From Gigantopelta aegis (Eukaryota; Mollusca; Gastropoda; Neomphalida; Peltospiridae): 64,000 nucleotides of DNA. Under the pieces are notes generated by a model. It made no database searches and was not told the origin of the DNA. It worked only from the letters and a program-made list of their open reading frames with translations. Both the position numbers and the translations under genes were made by a program. Where the stretch lies: positions 81,936,124-82,000,123 of the forward strand of contig NC_054702.1 in NCBI RefSeq assembly GCF_016097555.1, read 5' to 3'. This document shows positions 27,001-35,662 of the stretch, piece by piece; within the stretch, counting starts at the first letter, position 1, and every line of letters starts with the position of its first letter.

Positions 27001-27677
27001 GGTGGATTCACACACTATTAAACGAATGTTCTAATGTGTAAAATCCATGTTTGACAACCTTCAACTTTGACAGCATGTCATGTGACTTTCTTGTATACAG
27101 TGACGTTTATTTGTGGTTTTTTGTAAATATGGAACAATAAATAAAAAAATTGCTGTAGTTTACATCATCAATCTAATACACTCTGAAACTTATTTGGTTA
27201 TAAATTTTTGACCCTTAAATTCTTTTGAGTAGTATATTTTAATAACACCTGTACTGAACTAATGGATGGATGGATGGATGGACAGAAGGATGAATAGATG
27301 GATAAACAAATGTATGGAAAGCAAAAACTATAACAAATGAGACAGTGCTAGACTATAAGTATGCAAAAAACTTAAGTCTTTTATTAACTGGGAAATCTGA
27401 AAATCTGGTCATATTTCTGTGAGGACAGAGAATCATTCCCACTACTTTATCATTTATGTCATGTATTCATAGTTAAATGTAACCTTGACTAACATTACAA
27501 CCCAACATACATACATGTATGTTTTAAGCTTAGTCTAACAAGTCTAGTAGGATTATGGCAATGCATACAGAATAATAACTCTTTAAGTTGTAACTATGCT
27601 ACATGTAGTTACATAACATATATATATATTGTTCAAGGTATTCTTACTTCTTTGGAATCTTGTGCTCCATCAGCCAT
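6045..27677 (-). CDS. SIRT2: SIRT2-type NAD-dependent protein deacetylase (class I sirtuin), 14 coding exon positions
   Basis: Sirtuins of this class remove acetyl groups from lysines (tubulin, histones and others), consuming NAD and releasing nicotinamide and O-acetyl-ADP-ribose. Exons read on the minus strand: 27648-27677, 25455-25503, 23939-24094 or 22685-22846 (alternatives), 19120-19226, 18382-18438, 17774-17842, 16142-16265, 14985-15050, 13944-13999, 13483-13559, 11802-11856, 10026-10093, 8171-8237, 6045-6179 (stop TAA). All junctions are GT/AG and phases agree. The product is 371 aa with the first alternative exon (373 with the second), against 389 in human SIRT2. Visible motifs (371-aa numbering): GAGIST 73-78 followed by [14 protein letters not shown] with N157/D159; catalytic H176 in EAHG; zinc cysteines C184, C187, C208, C213; VMGTSL near 248-253; YRDV near the C-terminus; then a lysine-rich tail. 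The start is the first ATG (ACC ATG context) on a 30-nt exon. The acceptor of exon 2 is a TAGCAG tandem acceptor, so one Gln may vary. Sirtuin identity is certain; SIRT2 rather than SIRT1/3 is supported by the N-terminal [14 protein letters not shown] block and by the length. Confidence 0.95.
7641..7786. repeat. Near-perfect hairpin (arms about 66 bp, loop about 13 bp)
   Basis: GGGATAATATCACTGTGTTT through TTTAGGGAC is followed after a short loop by its complement with few mismatches. Probably a foldback MITE; the transcript of this SIRT2 intron would form a long stem. Confidence 0.8.
8416..8806. mobile_element. MITE whose core is an 88-bp tandem repeat (four copies)
   Basis: The outer ends GCTTATAAAGCTTTAGTCTA and complement flank four nearly identical 88-bp units (8431, 8519, 8607, 8695). 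Each unit begins with a GTCTAGACTMAAATAAC motif, so the TCTAGA word of the inverted end is part of every unit. The layout resembles tandem-core MITE-like elements known from bivalves. In SIRT2 intron 12. Confidence 0.75.
9133..9515 (-). mobile_element. SINE of a second tRNA-derived family, full length
   Basis: The head, read on the minus strand, is GCCTCGGTGGCGTCGTGGTT with box B-like GGTTCGGATCC. The body shares AGCAGCAAGGGATCTTTTAT with the main family but the tail differs (CAACACATTTTATTATGG). A close copy lies at 41037-41402. Confidence 0.82.
9652..9955 (-). mobile_element. SINE, full length, ending beside SIRT2 exon 12
   Basis: Complete from the TTTTGTTTAACAGCACCACT tail to the tRNA-like head (box B GGGATCGATCCC). 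The head end lies about 70 bp from exon 12 (10026-10093). Confidence 0.87.
10587..11427 (-). mobile_element. Internally deleted Tc1-like transposon in a SIRT2 intron
   Basis: Perfect 27-bp terminal inverted repeats starting TACTCAAAGGCAAAAGTT, flanked by TA at 10585-10586 and 11428-11429. The 841-bp interior holds only remains of the transposase N-terminal helix-turn-helix region on the minus strand (about 11110 down to 10860); the catalytic domain is absent. It is a non-autonomous derivative of a different Tc1-like family from the 25630 element. Confidence 0.85.
13072..13345 (+). mobile_element. SINE of a third tRNA-derived family
   Basis: The head is GGCCTTGGTGGTGTAGCAGT with a GGTAGGTACTGAGTTTGCAT anticodon/box B region. 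The body contains CCACTACACTGGACTTCTCT and the tail is rich in AAACAAAC. Confidence 0.75.
13760..13875. repeat. Dispersed repeat shared with 56205-56345
   Basis: GGCATGGTGGCAAACCAAGT and ATTTTAGGGACACAATGACA match the ALKBH6 intron copy. Possibly SINE-like. Confidence 0.55.
14524..14660. repeat. Hairpin / foldback MITE
   Basis: Arms of about 47 bp start ATAACCATACTGAGTTTTTA and return as the complement. The arm word GGTGTTATTGTCTATTTGAT also occurs in the neighbouring repeat at 14780-14905. Confidence 0.7.
14780..14905 (-). repeat. Dispersed repeat shared with 3184-3290 (inverse orientation)
   Basis: Contains ACGTCATTAGCTTTCCGGGT and AACCAATCACAATACAG. The complement is found at 3184-3290 with few changes, so both belong to one repeat family of unknown type. 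Confidence 0.65.
16425..17584. mobile_element. hAT-like non-autonomous transposon in a SIRT2 intron
   Basis: The ends are CAGAGTTCGACAAAT and the complement of CAGAGTATGACAAAT, flanked by CATTATG (16418-16424, 17585-17591). Both ends also contain short CACTAGCC/GGCTAGTG inverted words. The 1,160-bp interior encodes nothing recognisable. Related CACTAGCC words recur at about 12055-12120. Confidence 0.78.
18803..19082. mobile_element. Small hAT-like MITE next to SIRT2 exon 4
   Basis: The ends CACAGGCCCATAGTAGG and the complement of CACAGGCACGTAGCATGG are imperfect inverted repeats. The interior has a long G run (about 18821-18841), a T run and GGGCCC blocks. Its right end lies only 37 bp beyond the exon 4 splice donor at 19119. 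Target duplication not resolved. Confidence 0.55.
19997..20704. mobile_element. Large foldback element (arms about 185 bp), SIRT2 intron 3
   Basis: The left arm 19997-20184 and right arm 20521-20704 are complements with few mismatches, including GTATACGAC and the block GGAGCTCATGTCCA. The roughly 335-bp centre holds a 40-bp direct repeat starting CAGTCTTCA. No target duplication resolved. Confidence 0.75.
20811..20956. repeat. 46-bp minisatellite, 3 copies, SIRT2 intron 3
   Basis: The unit starts GACAGGTAATCACTGTTTCT; the three copies are identical or nearly so. Confidence 0.9.
22015..22265 (+). mobile_element. SINE, 5'-truncated, SIRT2 intron 3
   Basis: The main-family body from GGACCCATTGGGCTATTTCT to the tail GTCGTTAAACAAAACAAAC. 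The head is missing. Confidence 0.82.
22685..22846 (-). CDS. SIRT2: SIRT2 alternative exon 3B (NAD-binding loop, 162 nt)
   Basis: This is a second copy of the same exon, 1,092 bp downstream of 3A. It opens after TTTTCAG and closes at ACA T|GTGAGG, with the same phases as 3A. It encodes [20 protein letters not shown], then [20 protein letters not shown] and [14 protein letters not shown]. The first 20 or so residues differ completely from 3A, while the catalytic-core half is nearly identical, with conservative changes. If 3A were spliced to 3B, the T ending 3A plus the AG opening 3B would make a TAG stop, so only one of the two can be used in a full-length protein. No stop, frameshift or damaged splice site is visible, so it does not look like a dead copy. 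Confidence 0.85.
23939..24094 (-). CDS. SIRT2: SIRT2 alternative exon 3A (NAD-binding loop, 156 nt)
   Basis: The exon opens after TTTCAG and closes at ACA T|GTGAGT. It begins in phase 1, completing the G left by exon 2, and ends with a single T that exon 4 completes to TCT (Ser). It encodes 52 residues: a variable N-terminal part ([20 protein letters not shown]), then [20 protein letters not shown] and [12 protein letters not shown], the first part of the Rossmann fold with the dinucleotide-binding loop. It lies upstream of exon 3B in transcription order. Confidence 0.9.
24667..25001. mobile_element. TTAA-flanked MITE, ends AGGCATAATGTCAC
   Basis: 335 bp with TTAA on both sides (24663-24666, 25002-25005) and imperfect inverted ends AGGCATAATGTCACGGAT / AGGCATATTGTCACAGAT. 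TTAA targets are used by piggyBac and Kolobok elements; no coding region. In SIRT2 intron 2. Confidence 0.7.
25630..27234 (+). mobile_element. Tc1-like (DD34E) DNA transposon, nearly complete, in SIRT2 intron 1
   Basis: Both ends carry the inverted repeat TACTACTCAAAAGAATTTAA, continuing to about 26 bp, and are flanked by TA duplications (25628-25629, 27235-27236). The 1.6-kb element contains one transposase frame. Close match of the ends and a mostly open frame suggest a fairly recent insertion. It lies opposite to SIRT2, between coding exons 1 and 2. Confidence 0.93.
25996..27021 (+). pseudogene. Tc1-like transposase with two in-frame stops
   Basis: A single frame of 341 codons from ATG 25996 to TAA 27021. 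The N-terminal helix-turn-helix reads [20 protein letters not shown], then the GRPR linker, then the catalytic domain: first Asp in [10 protein letters not shown], the [13 protein letters not shown] block, second Asp in QDDNARPH, and Glu in [10 protein letters not shown] with 34 residues between (DD34E). Two stop codons (26194-26196 TAG and 26248-26250 TGA) interrupt the linker without changing frame, so this copy should not make a whole enzyme. The catalytic triad itself is intact. Confidence 0.92.
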
Positions 27678-27736
27678 GGTGACTAGTGATTATGTTTGAC
27701 AAATTTCTAAAAATAGAAATACAGCTAATCACCTAG

Positions 27737-27738
<2 letters not shown>

Positions 27739-27800
<62 letters not shown>
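27739..27800. repeat. (AT)n tract of about 60 bp upstream of the SIRT2 start codon
   Basis: Pure AT dinucleotides ending about 60 bp before the ATG in the sense of the gene. Either promoter-proximal or within a 5' UTR intron. Confidence 0.95.
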
Positions 27801-27802
<2 letters not shown>

Positions 27803-28260
27803 AAAGGTAGATTTTGTTAAAGTGAAAACTTTTTGGGGCTAAACTTTCCTTATTTCTTCACTGCTATAAATGTTTGACAAATGGATTTAAATTAGGCTAC
27901 ATAAGGTTTAATAAATTTGCCTTTAATATGACTAGCAAAATAAAAATGGAGATCTGTTGACATTACTGTATTTAAAATTAAAGCTTATGACCAGTAATTC
28001 CTTGTAAAGTAGTCACTTTAATTATATTATGAAAACTGTTAAAAAAAATATTTGTATGTGTATGGTACACATATTTCCTCTACTCCCAGTCCCCCACAGA
28101 CACATATCACATGGATTTGTACATGATCGACTCCTCCATCCCACGCCCAAAGACACCTCTTTGTTCTTCCCCACCACTATTTAGTAAATATTTCCTAGTT
28201 GGGCAAGACTTCATTATCCGCCCACCCCAATATTTGGTACATTTATTTTTAGCGGTCGAC

Positions 28261-28586
28261 CTATTTACAGCCCGGAGCCCGAAAGTAACCCAGAATCAAA
28301 AACAGAACCCGGATGTTAATGCCGATGTATATACTGTTCATATTTAGCACAAAGATACACCTCGGTATGATGTATTTAAATATGTTTTAAAAAAAAATGT
28401 AAAGTCAAGATAAAAAATTGTAATGTTTTTCTTTAAATATTTTTTTTCATACATTTTTTTTTTTTAACATATATAAATACATCATGCTGTATCTTTCTGC
28501 CAAATATGAACAATGTACACCTAGGCATTAACGTCCGGGTTGTGTTTTTGTATCCGAGTAACTTTCGGGCTCTGGGCTGTAAATAG
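28261..28586. mobile_element. Foldback MITE with ends CTATTTACAGCCC
   Basis: CTATTTACAGCCCGGAGCCC at the left returns as its complement at the right (GGGCTCTGGGCTGTAAATAG), with further matching arms of about 60 bp. It lies upstream of SIRT2. Confidence 0.7.
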
Positions 28587-28592
28587 GCTAAC

Positions 28593-29369
28593 CCATTTTT
28601 AGGGTTGTTGGGGTACGTTAGAGTTGTTCATCATAATTAACCTCGAATCGACAAATGCAAGTGCAAACACAATGCTTAATTTTGATGAACTAGTCACAGT
28701 TATGTTAGGGTTACTGCTAGGCGCTAGGTACATCGATGTACGTCAAGTTTTATTTTGTTGAACTAGTTAACAGTAGGTTAAAACAGAAAAATTTAAAGTT
28801 TAACGACTCAAAAAGTGACACTCACTGATGTGTACCGTATCTGACTGAATCAGTCACGACTTACAATGTCAGCGAAGGAAATTGAAAACAAACAGTTCAC
28901 TGTTGCACAAGCGATTATTTCTGATCCCACCAACACTTTCTCTCGGGTCTCTTACACGTCTCATTCAATACAAGACAACTTGTTCCTAAACGTAACAGTT
29001 ATTTCTTAACGGAAGTTGACACAAATCGACATTCGGATAACCTCGCATCTTTTCGGATGTTACGAAAAAGAGTGAAATGTTCCGAAATATTTATTCGGAA
29101 TATTTCGGCTGATTACGGAATCTTCCGCTGGGGCTTTAGGGGTGGTGCTATAGGCCTAATTATAATACAAATACAGCATTAACCCTATGGGGTTGTTCTT
29201 TTGAAGTACTTGTGTGTCAAATCAAATAGCCTTTCAAATGATGTTATAATAGTAGCCTACTTTGGCGATTACTTTGAATTAAATCATGATACCGGTAGGC
29301 CTACTGTTTAATGCGATCTGCGGTATCTGCTGTAGACTTAATGACTGAGCTCAAAGAAAGAAAGCAGAA
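28593..29369. other. Intergenic upstream of SIRT2
   Basis: Apart from the possible promoter and first exon (28865-29030) I see only TTCGGAA-rich repeated words at about 29035-29125. Confidence 0.5.
28865..29030 (-). promoter_or_regulatory. Possible SIRT2 promoter and non-coding first exon
   Basis: On the minus strand an ETS-like ACTTCCG lies near 29010, and a strong donor GTAAGT begins at 28864 (exon end 28865). Just upstream of the SIRT2 ATG a pyrimidine-rich CTATTTTTAG near 27705 could be the matching acceptor, which would make a 5' UTR intron that includes the (AT)n tract. This is inference from motifs only; transcription could equally start just upstream of 27677. Confidence 0.35.
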
Positions 29370-30093
29370 AATCAAAACATTGGTATGATTCAGATTGTGC
29401 AATCCTTAAGAACAGTTTGAAATTATTATGCTCCAAATTGCGTAGATACCCATTCTCTCCTCAATTATTACATGAATTCACAACTACTCGTTCTAAATAT
29501 AAAATAATAAGAAGAAGAATTTATATCGACAAGGTATACTAAATCAGCTTGAAAGTTTGCACGACGTAAACCCCCATTCTTTCTGGAAATCATTCAGTAA
29601 ACTAAAAGAATCGAAAACAAGCACATGTGGAGAGAAAAAAATAACTCTTGACAGTGACCTTTCTTCACAAATGGACGAACTTAGTAGGCTACGTCAATTC
29701 AAATAATGATAAAATATTCAATGAATGAAATAAATCTATATCTATACAGGAAAACTTAAAATACAACAAAGCATGTGGTCCGGATCTTGTTTTAAATGAA
29801 ATGCTAAAAACTGGTCAATCACAAATGGTTCATGTGCTGCGTAGGCCCCAAGATCTTCAACCTCATTTTGGTGAACGGCATTTTCCCAAATTCATGGAGA
29901 TGTAACTTTTTAACACCCCTTCATAAAAAAAAAAGGAGATAAATACAACCCAGGTAATTACAGAGGCATCGCTGTAGGAAGCAATCTTTGTAAGCTGTTT
30001 TGCAGTAACTTACATAATAGGCTCCGTGATTTTGCAGAGTCGCACAGTCTTCTCAGATTAGTTTTAAAAAACAACGTCATACAGCTATCACAT
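29370..30093 (+). mobile_element. LINE remnant (non-LTR retrotransposon), start of the reverse transcriptase
   Basis: Broken frames on the plus strand read YNKACGPDLVLNEMLK, then FNLILVNGIFPNSW and GDKYNPGNYRGIAVGSNLCK, which are typical blocks at the start of a LINE reverse transcriptase. Several frameshifts and stops. Continues in 31720-32247 and 32635-33955. Clade not assigned. Confidence 0.8.
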
Positions 30094-30476
30094 AGAGACA
30101 TTCCTGACTTTGCTGCATTGTAAGATGTTTCCGACTAATAAAATATTTGTACGATTAAACTTGCATATTAAATATATTTTCTTGTTTAGAATATCAGTGT
30201 CTGTATATGCAATGTGTTTCTGGTCATCGTCATATTTTTAAGAAGCCCAAACTGGGTTTTGTCTTCAAATAATTTCGTACGTACGATTTTTTTTTTTTTT
30301 AGGAAATAAGATGAAATTTAACCTAGTATAAATATTAGAACGATCAGAAACAGGTTTATTATACAGCCACTAATATTTTATGCACACAAATACATTTGAT
30401 ATGTAATTACAATCGTTACAAAGTCTCTGTTAGTTGATAACTTCTTAAAAAGTGTAGAAAACCCAGGAATGTCCCT
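30094..30476. mobile_element. TTAA-type MITE, AGGGACATTCC family, copy 1
   Basis: About 383 bp, closely matching 32248-32630 over its whole length and in the same orientation. The right side has TTAA (30477-30480); the left end is altered. The left flank is LINE sequence while the right flank is an unrelated GC-richer block, so this locus has probably been rearranged. Confidence 0.75.
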
Positions 30477-30480
30477 TTAA

Positions 30481-31715
30481 AGACCATTCTGTCTCGAGCT
30501 CGTCGCAGTAAGACGTGTTTGTGCACACTGCATGTTCTTTCGCGGCTCGACTTGGGGATCCTTCACTTTTGTTGTTTTTATCAGCGAAGTGAAGTTTTCT
30601 ACTGGGATGTATGCAGGCCATTGGAAATGATTGAACGCTGGAACGCTTCTCGTTTCGACAGTCTGCACCACCAGGTTGGATTCTTTTTTAGCGAGAATCC
30701 TTGCCTCCACGTCATTTCTCCGTTTGACTATGTTGACTTTCTTTTTCGTGACTCGTATGACGGCCATTCTGCAGAATGCCACGGTTGTTCGCGTTTAGTA
30801 TCTACATGTCCGAGCCTGTCCTGCTGGAAGATTGACCACCCCACTCTAAGAAGAAATAGGAAGCGGGGTCGGCCCCTACTACTTTTTTCTTTACTTTACT
30901 TTGTTTTATTGTGATACCATCTCGTATCCTCCGGAGTCGGGCCCGTCCGTACCACTATACCAACCTATGACGACCGATTCTCTCTCTCGTTCAGACGGAT
31001 CCGGCTTCTTAAGATCTGTATTTCAGCACAGCACTACACCTTCAACGTCTATTGACTGTCAATCTAGGGGTTTTCTTGACGGGATGCAACCCATCTCGTC
31101 CCTACAAGCTGTGCACCCAAACTGCCTTAACGAGGCTACTCACGTGGACATATAGATCGGACTTTAAACTTTTAGACCTACGTTCAAAAGTTTATGTCGA
31201 AATTACTTTCTGTTTTTAATATTATTAAATAGTCCGATCCTCTCTTCTTTCTCTTATTTATTTTTGGACTGTCCTCCTAAAATGCTCCAAATTATATAAA
31301 TATTCGACTGAGCAGTCAATTCTTTTTATTTTTGGCTTGTAACTTCTTTTTTTTAAATTCTAACTTTTTTTTACTAATTGCTATTTTCAAAATTCTGCCC
31401 ATTTTCAACTCTACCCCCCCCCCCCCCCCATCTTATCTAATTTCGTTTTGACCACCCGATCTAATCTAGCGACCAAATTTAATGAGTAGAATTTTCTTTA
31501 TTAATTATATTTGAGATGTGCATCAAAATTTTAAAGGCCCACTATTTAATTTTTGGATGTAAATTTCAAAATTGTCTGCTTCATTTTTTTTCTGTCCCGG
31601 GAAAAGCCCCTGGCTATCCAGAGACAGGCCCCGGGACGGACATGCTCGAAATTCTAGTGGTATATGAGCATGTAAAAATTATTCGCACTTGCACTCGCAT
31701 TAAAGACCGTGGCTG
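30481..31715. other. GC-richer block of unknown origin between LINE pieces
   Basis: Open frames overlap on both strands: plus 30519-30914 (131 aa) and 30901-31155 (84 aa), minus 30477-30782 (101 aa). The minus frame ends exactly at the TTAA next to the MITE at 30094-30476. Base composition to about 31150 is clearly richer in G+C than its surroundings; after that it is T-rich with a C run near 31416. I recognise no domain. It could be the 5' or ORF1 part of a retroelement. Confidence 0.4.
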
Positions 31716-31719
31716 AGAA

Positions 31720-32247
31720 ATATACTCTAAGAACCAAAGAAATATCTATTCTGTTTCTTTAATGACTTCAAAGCTGCATTTGATTCTATATTAAGGGACG
31801 CGTTAATGTACAAACTTTTACTTGCCGACATAGGTGGTAGCTTTTTTTAAATACTTTTTAAAATTTGCACTCTGTCTAGTACTCTATTAAACTTAATAAG
31901 TATCACAGCAGCAGTTTCCAATCTAATGAATGAGTCCAATACTATTCAACCTGTATGTTCGTGATCTACCGGATATTTTTATACCAAACTGTGACCCGGT
32001 ATCTTTATATGATACACAATTAAGCAGTCTCATGTTTGCTGATGATCTTGTTTTATTGTCAAAATCTCAGTTATGATTACAAAACTCTCGACTGTCTTAG
32101 TACCTATTGTAAAAAATGGGGGCTTACCGTCAACTTGTCAAAAAACTAAGATTATTGTATTCAACAAAAGTGGAAAACTTATAAAAAGATTTCGTTTTAC
32201 ATGCAATACAATTGCTATTAACATTGTTCAGTCTTATTGTTACTTAA
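31720..32247 (+). mobile_element. LINE remnant, catalytic part of the reverse transcriptase
   Basis: Reads FFNDFKAAFDSILRDALMYK and SPILFNLYVRDLPD, then LMFADDLVLLSKSQ (the catalytic FADD box), then TVNLSKTKIIVFNKSGK. Frame breaks are present, and a TTAA MITE interrupts it at 32248. Confidence 0.82.
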
Positions 32248-32630
32248 AGGGACATTCCCGAGTTTGCTGCATTGTAAGATGTTTCTGACTAATAACATAT
32301 TTCTACGATTAAACTTACATATTACATATATTTTCTTGTTTAGAATGTCAGTGTCTGTATATTTAATGCGTTTCTGGTCGTCTTAATATTTGTAAGAAAC
32401 CCAAACTGGATTTTGTCTTCAAATAATTGCGTACGTACGAAAAAACAGTATTTTAGAAAATAAGATGAAATTTAACCTAGAACAAATATTAGGACGATCC
32501 GAAACACGTTCAACATATAGCTACTAATATTTTATGCAGAAAAATATATTTGTTATGTAATTACAATAGTTAAAAAGTCTCTGTTTGTCGATAACATTTT
32601 AAAAGGTGCAGCAAACTCAGGAATGTCCCT
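32248..32630. mobile_element. TTAA-type MITE, AGGGACATTCC family, copy 2, inside a LINE
   Basis: The ends AGGGACATTCCCGAGTTTGC and complement are near-perfect, with TTAA at 32244-32247 and 32631-32634. It interrupts LINE reverse-transcriptase sequence after codons reading VQSYCYL. Confidence 0.85.
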
Positions 32631-32634
32631 TTAA

Positions 32635-33955
32635 GTATATTGTTTACCGTCTCCGGTAATTTTAAAAGTGCATGTGACATACATTGTGGTCAGGCTACCA
32701 AAGCCATCTTTAAACTCAAACAAATTGATGTTAGAAACAATATATCGACAGCCTTAAAGTTATTTCAGTGCTTAATTCGTCTCATTTAAATGTATTGGTG
32801 TGAGGTTTGGAGCCCCTATTATCTCAAAGGAGTAGACCGTTGAAGTTTCAAAAATATGTGACAATACTCCATTCGAAAGTGTTCAAATAAAATTTTATAA
32901 ATACCCACTTGGTGTTAACAAAACAAGCACCCATGATGCTATACACGATGAACTTGGCCAGTACCCACTACTTATTACATGCTTACCTCTTGTAGCAAAA
33001 TACTAGATTGAGAACACACGATTGTTCGTCAATAGTGCATAAGGCGTACTTGGAATCATATTATTCTAATAACTCGTCTAATTCAACCTGAACATTTCAT
33101 ATAAAAATTATGTGGATCAGTTTTGGCTTTGGTCAAATATGGGACAGTCAAGGCTCTTTATACCCTCACCGAGATACACGTAAGTTGAAACAAGAACTCA
33201 AGTCGAAATATATAACATTCTGGTCAGATACTATTCAAAACAATGATTCTAAACTCAGAACAGTCTATTTAAATCAGTTTAAATTAGAAACTACCTCCTT
33301 TGCACACCAAACTTCGAACAACGCAGATAATTTACTAAAATGAGGATCAGTGCACACAATCTTCATATTGAACTTGGAAGATTCTGCAAATCTAAAAAAA
33401 CTACTAGTAATTGAACCGAGGACTTGTTTTGTTTGTAATACTCAAGCTGTGGAAGATGAAAAACATTTTATTTTAGACTGCCCTATTTATTATGTTGAAA
33501 GGGAACAACTACTTGATAAGTTAAACTCCTGTTCTGACTTCTCTACTCTAAATAACAATTTATATTTATTATGTTGAAAGGGAACAACTACTTGATAAGT
33601 TAAACTCCTGTTCTGACTTCTCTACTCTAAATAACTATTTATATTTATTATGTCAATCAATAATGATGACATTGACATTCTTAACCATGTATTGACATTT
33701 ATTAACGGCTCTATTTTTAAACGTAATTTAATTTAATTATTTCCAAATACTTTGACAATTTTATTTTTATGACATACTTTATTATTACATAGTAATTTTA
33801 TTTCTATAAATATAATAGGCTACAAATTGTGCTTCCGTCTGGCCTGTACATTATTATTATTATTATTCATTGTTGTTGTTATTGATGTTGTACGTTTGTT
33901 TTTATCTGTTTGCCGACACCAATATGCAATAAATTAAATTGAAATTGAATTGATA
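32635..33955 (+). mobile_element. LINE remnant, C-terminal part and 3' end
   Basis: After the MITE the frame resumes with a FKLKQIDVRNNIS-like stretch and ends with RTCFVCNTQAVEDEKHFILD and CPIYYVEREQLL, the cysteine-rich tail common in LINE proteins. A roughly 77-bp piece is duplicated in tandem (about 33493-33640). The 3' end is AT-rich with TTGAAATTGAATTGA repeats near 33940. Confidence 0.78.
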
Positions 33956-33996
33956 GGACATAAGAATCATTAAAATATTAGGTAATGCGATATCTA

Positions 33997-34350
33997 GGAG
34001 CCGTTCAACAATTCGAATTTAGACGGAGGGGGTGTCATAGGATACGTTACAAAACGTTATTGGGGGATGCGCTATTCAAACAATGGTCCCATTTGTTTTA
34101 GTTATGAAGTGAAATGCTGGGGGCAGTGATCGCTGTTTTGTTCTTCGACAGATGATTCTGCATCTTAATATTTATTACCAAACCAAATACTTTTTGGGGT
34201 TTTTTTTCATCATGAAGTAAGGTTAGATTGACTATAGTTAGTTTTGAGGGGAGGGGGGTTGGTGGACTTAGCCGTTACAAAACTTTATAAGGGGGAGGGC
34301 CCGGAGGGGTACATAAAATGATCTGAGGTAGGCATTTGTTGAACGGCCCC
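33997..34350. mobile_element. Small TIR transposon, ends GGAGCCGTTCAACAA / GGGGCCGTTCAACAA
   Basis: Inverted ends of about 15 bp bracket 354 bp containing GGAGGGGG and CCCCTCC words near the ends. Superfamily not determined. Confidence 0.6.
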
Positions 34351-34516
34351 TTAATTAAAAGGATATGGGTACTCTGTTAAGGTGTCTGTATCCAATTTAG
34401 GTTCAGACATGTCTACCCTGGGTACCTCTAGCTTCACCAATGAAAAGTGCAGAGTATTTAGTTACAGCATTAGATAGAGATACACTATCATACAGGCAAA
34501 TTTAGTCAGATGGGAG

Positions 34517-34549
<33 letters not shown>

Positions 34550-34830
34550 TAGACTGAGTAATTAAGCTTATAGGTGGCCCAGTAATGGTCTACCAGAAAA
34601 TATATTGAAAGGAAAATTTGATTGAGGGGAGGTTTCAACCCCCCCCCCCCCCCCCCCCCCCGCTGTATCATTATATATCATATAGAATATAGTATTTTAC
34701 TGTAATCAATACATAAAACACCATTATTGTAATGAAATAAAACAATGACTATCTAACAGGGCCGTACCTAGTTGGAATAGCAGCATGCCACACCAACCCA
34801 CTCCCAACCAAAAAAACACCACAATTTCCT
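34351..34830. other. Intergenic, nothing recognised beyond simple repeats
   Basis: (GT)n and poly-C tracts in otherwise ordinary AT-rich sequence. Confidence 0.6.
34513..34661. repeat. (GT)n tract and a 22-bp C run
   Basis: (GT)n at about 34517-34547 and a poly-C run at about 34640-34661. Other C or G runs occur at about 12257-12272, 18821-18841, 31416-31430 and 50712-50727. Confidence 0.9.
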
Positions 34831-34834
34831 TTAA

Positions 34835-35662
34835 AGGGACACACCCTATTTACAGTTATTTGTTAACCATTACAGCATTGTTTTTCGCTATTAAGCCCCA
34901 TTTTTCACAAATAAAATTGCACTTTACTTACATTTTAATATTTAGAATACACATTTCCATTCACCTGAAGTGCTTTTTGGTAATCTTTATGTTTGTAAAA
35001 CCATGAAATGCATTTTTTGCATTTTTTCACAAGACGTGATATCGAGAAAAAACCGTTAAGCAAGCGAGGTCCAATCTATTTTTAGAGGGAATCTTCCTGT
35101 GTAAACGTCACAGATGTTGGTATACCACGTGACTGTTATCATTTTGGTCGGTTTGTTTTCTGGTGCACGGTTCGCGCAATCAACATCCGATTTGTTGTTG
35201 TTCATTTGTGAGATTTTTCTTCACAGTTCGTGAACATTTTCAGTAACAATAAAGTTCAGACAAGTAAGTGTCTCAATACAAAACGTTACAAACCCTTAAA
35301 ACCAATACTTTTGCTAAGTCTTACGATATCTGGAGGGGACACAACCAGGACAGAACAGTTGGAACATGTCCAGGAGAGGTGAAAAGAACCCACCCCAAGT
35401 CTGTGCGCAATCTGTGAAATTTGTCGTGACGTAGGCGTTGTAGGCGTTGTTGTGCTTCGAGCGACATTTACCGGTGACATCAGAATACTAACTTTCAAAA
35501 TTATTTCAAGCAATTGGGACATGGGGATTCCCATGGTATTTATCGATATAAAACCTGCTTTTTCACTCCATTTGATAAAAACGTGATCCAAGTGTGTTAC
35601 AGGTTTGTAGATTAACCAAATTATAATTTATTTTCGCTGGATGGAACTAGGGTGTGCGGTTT
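34835..35662. mobile_element. TTAA-type non-autonomous element, end AGGGACACACCCTA
   Basis: The left end follows TTAA (34831-34834). A worn right end near 35650 carries TAGGGTGTG followed by TTTTAA. The interior has no recognisable coding sequence. Confidence 0.5.

Noticed and set aside
30519-31155. A host gene on the plus strand in the GC-richer block
   Set aside because: Two open frames separated by a stop, no recognisable domain, a competing frame on the other strand, and retroelement surroundings. Kept only as an unexplained block.
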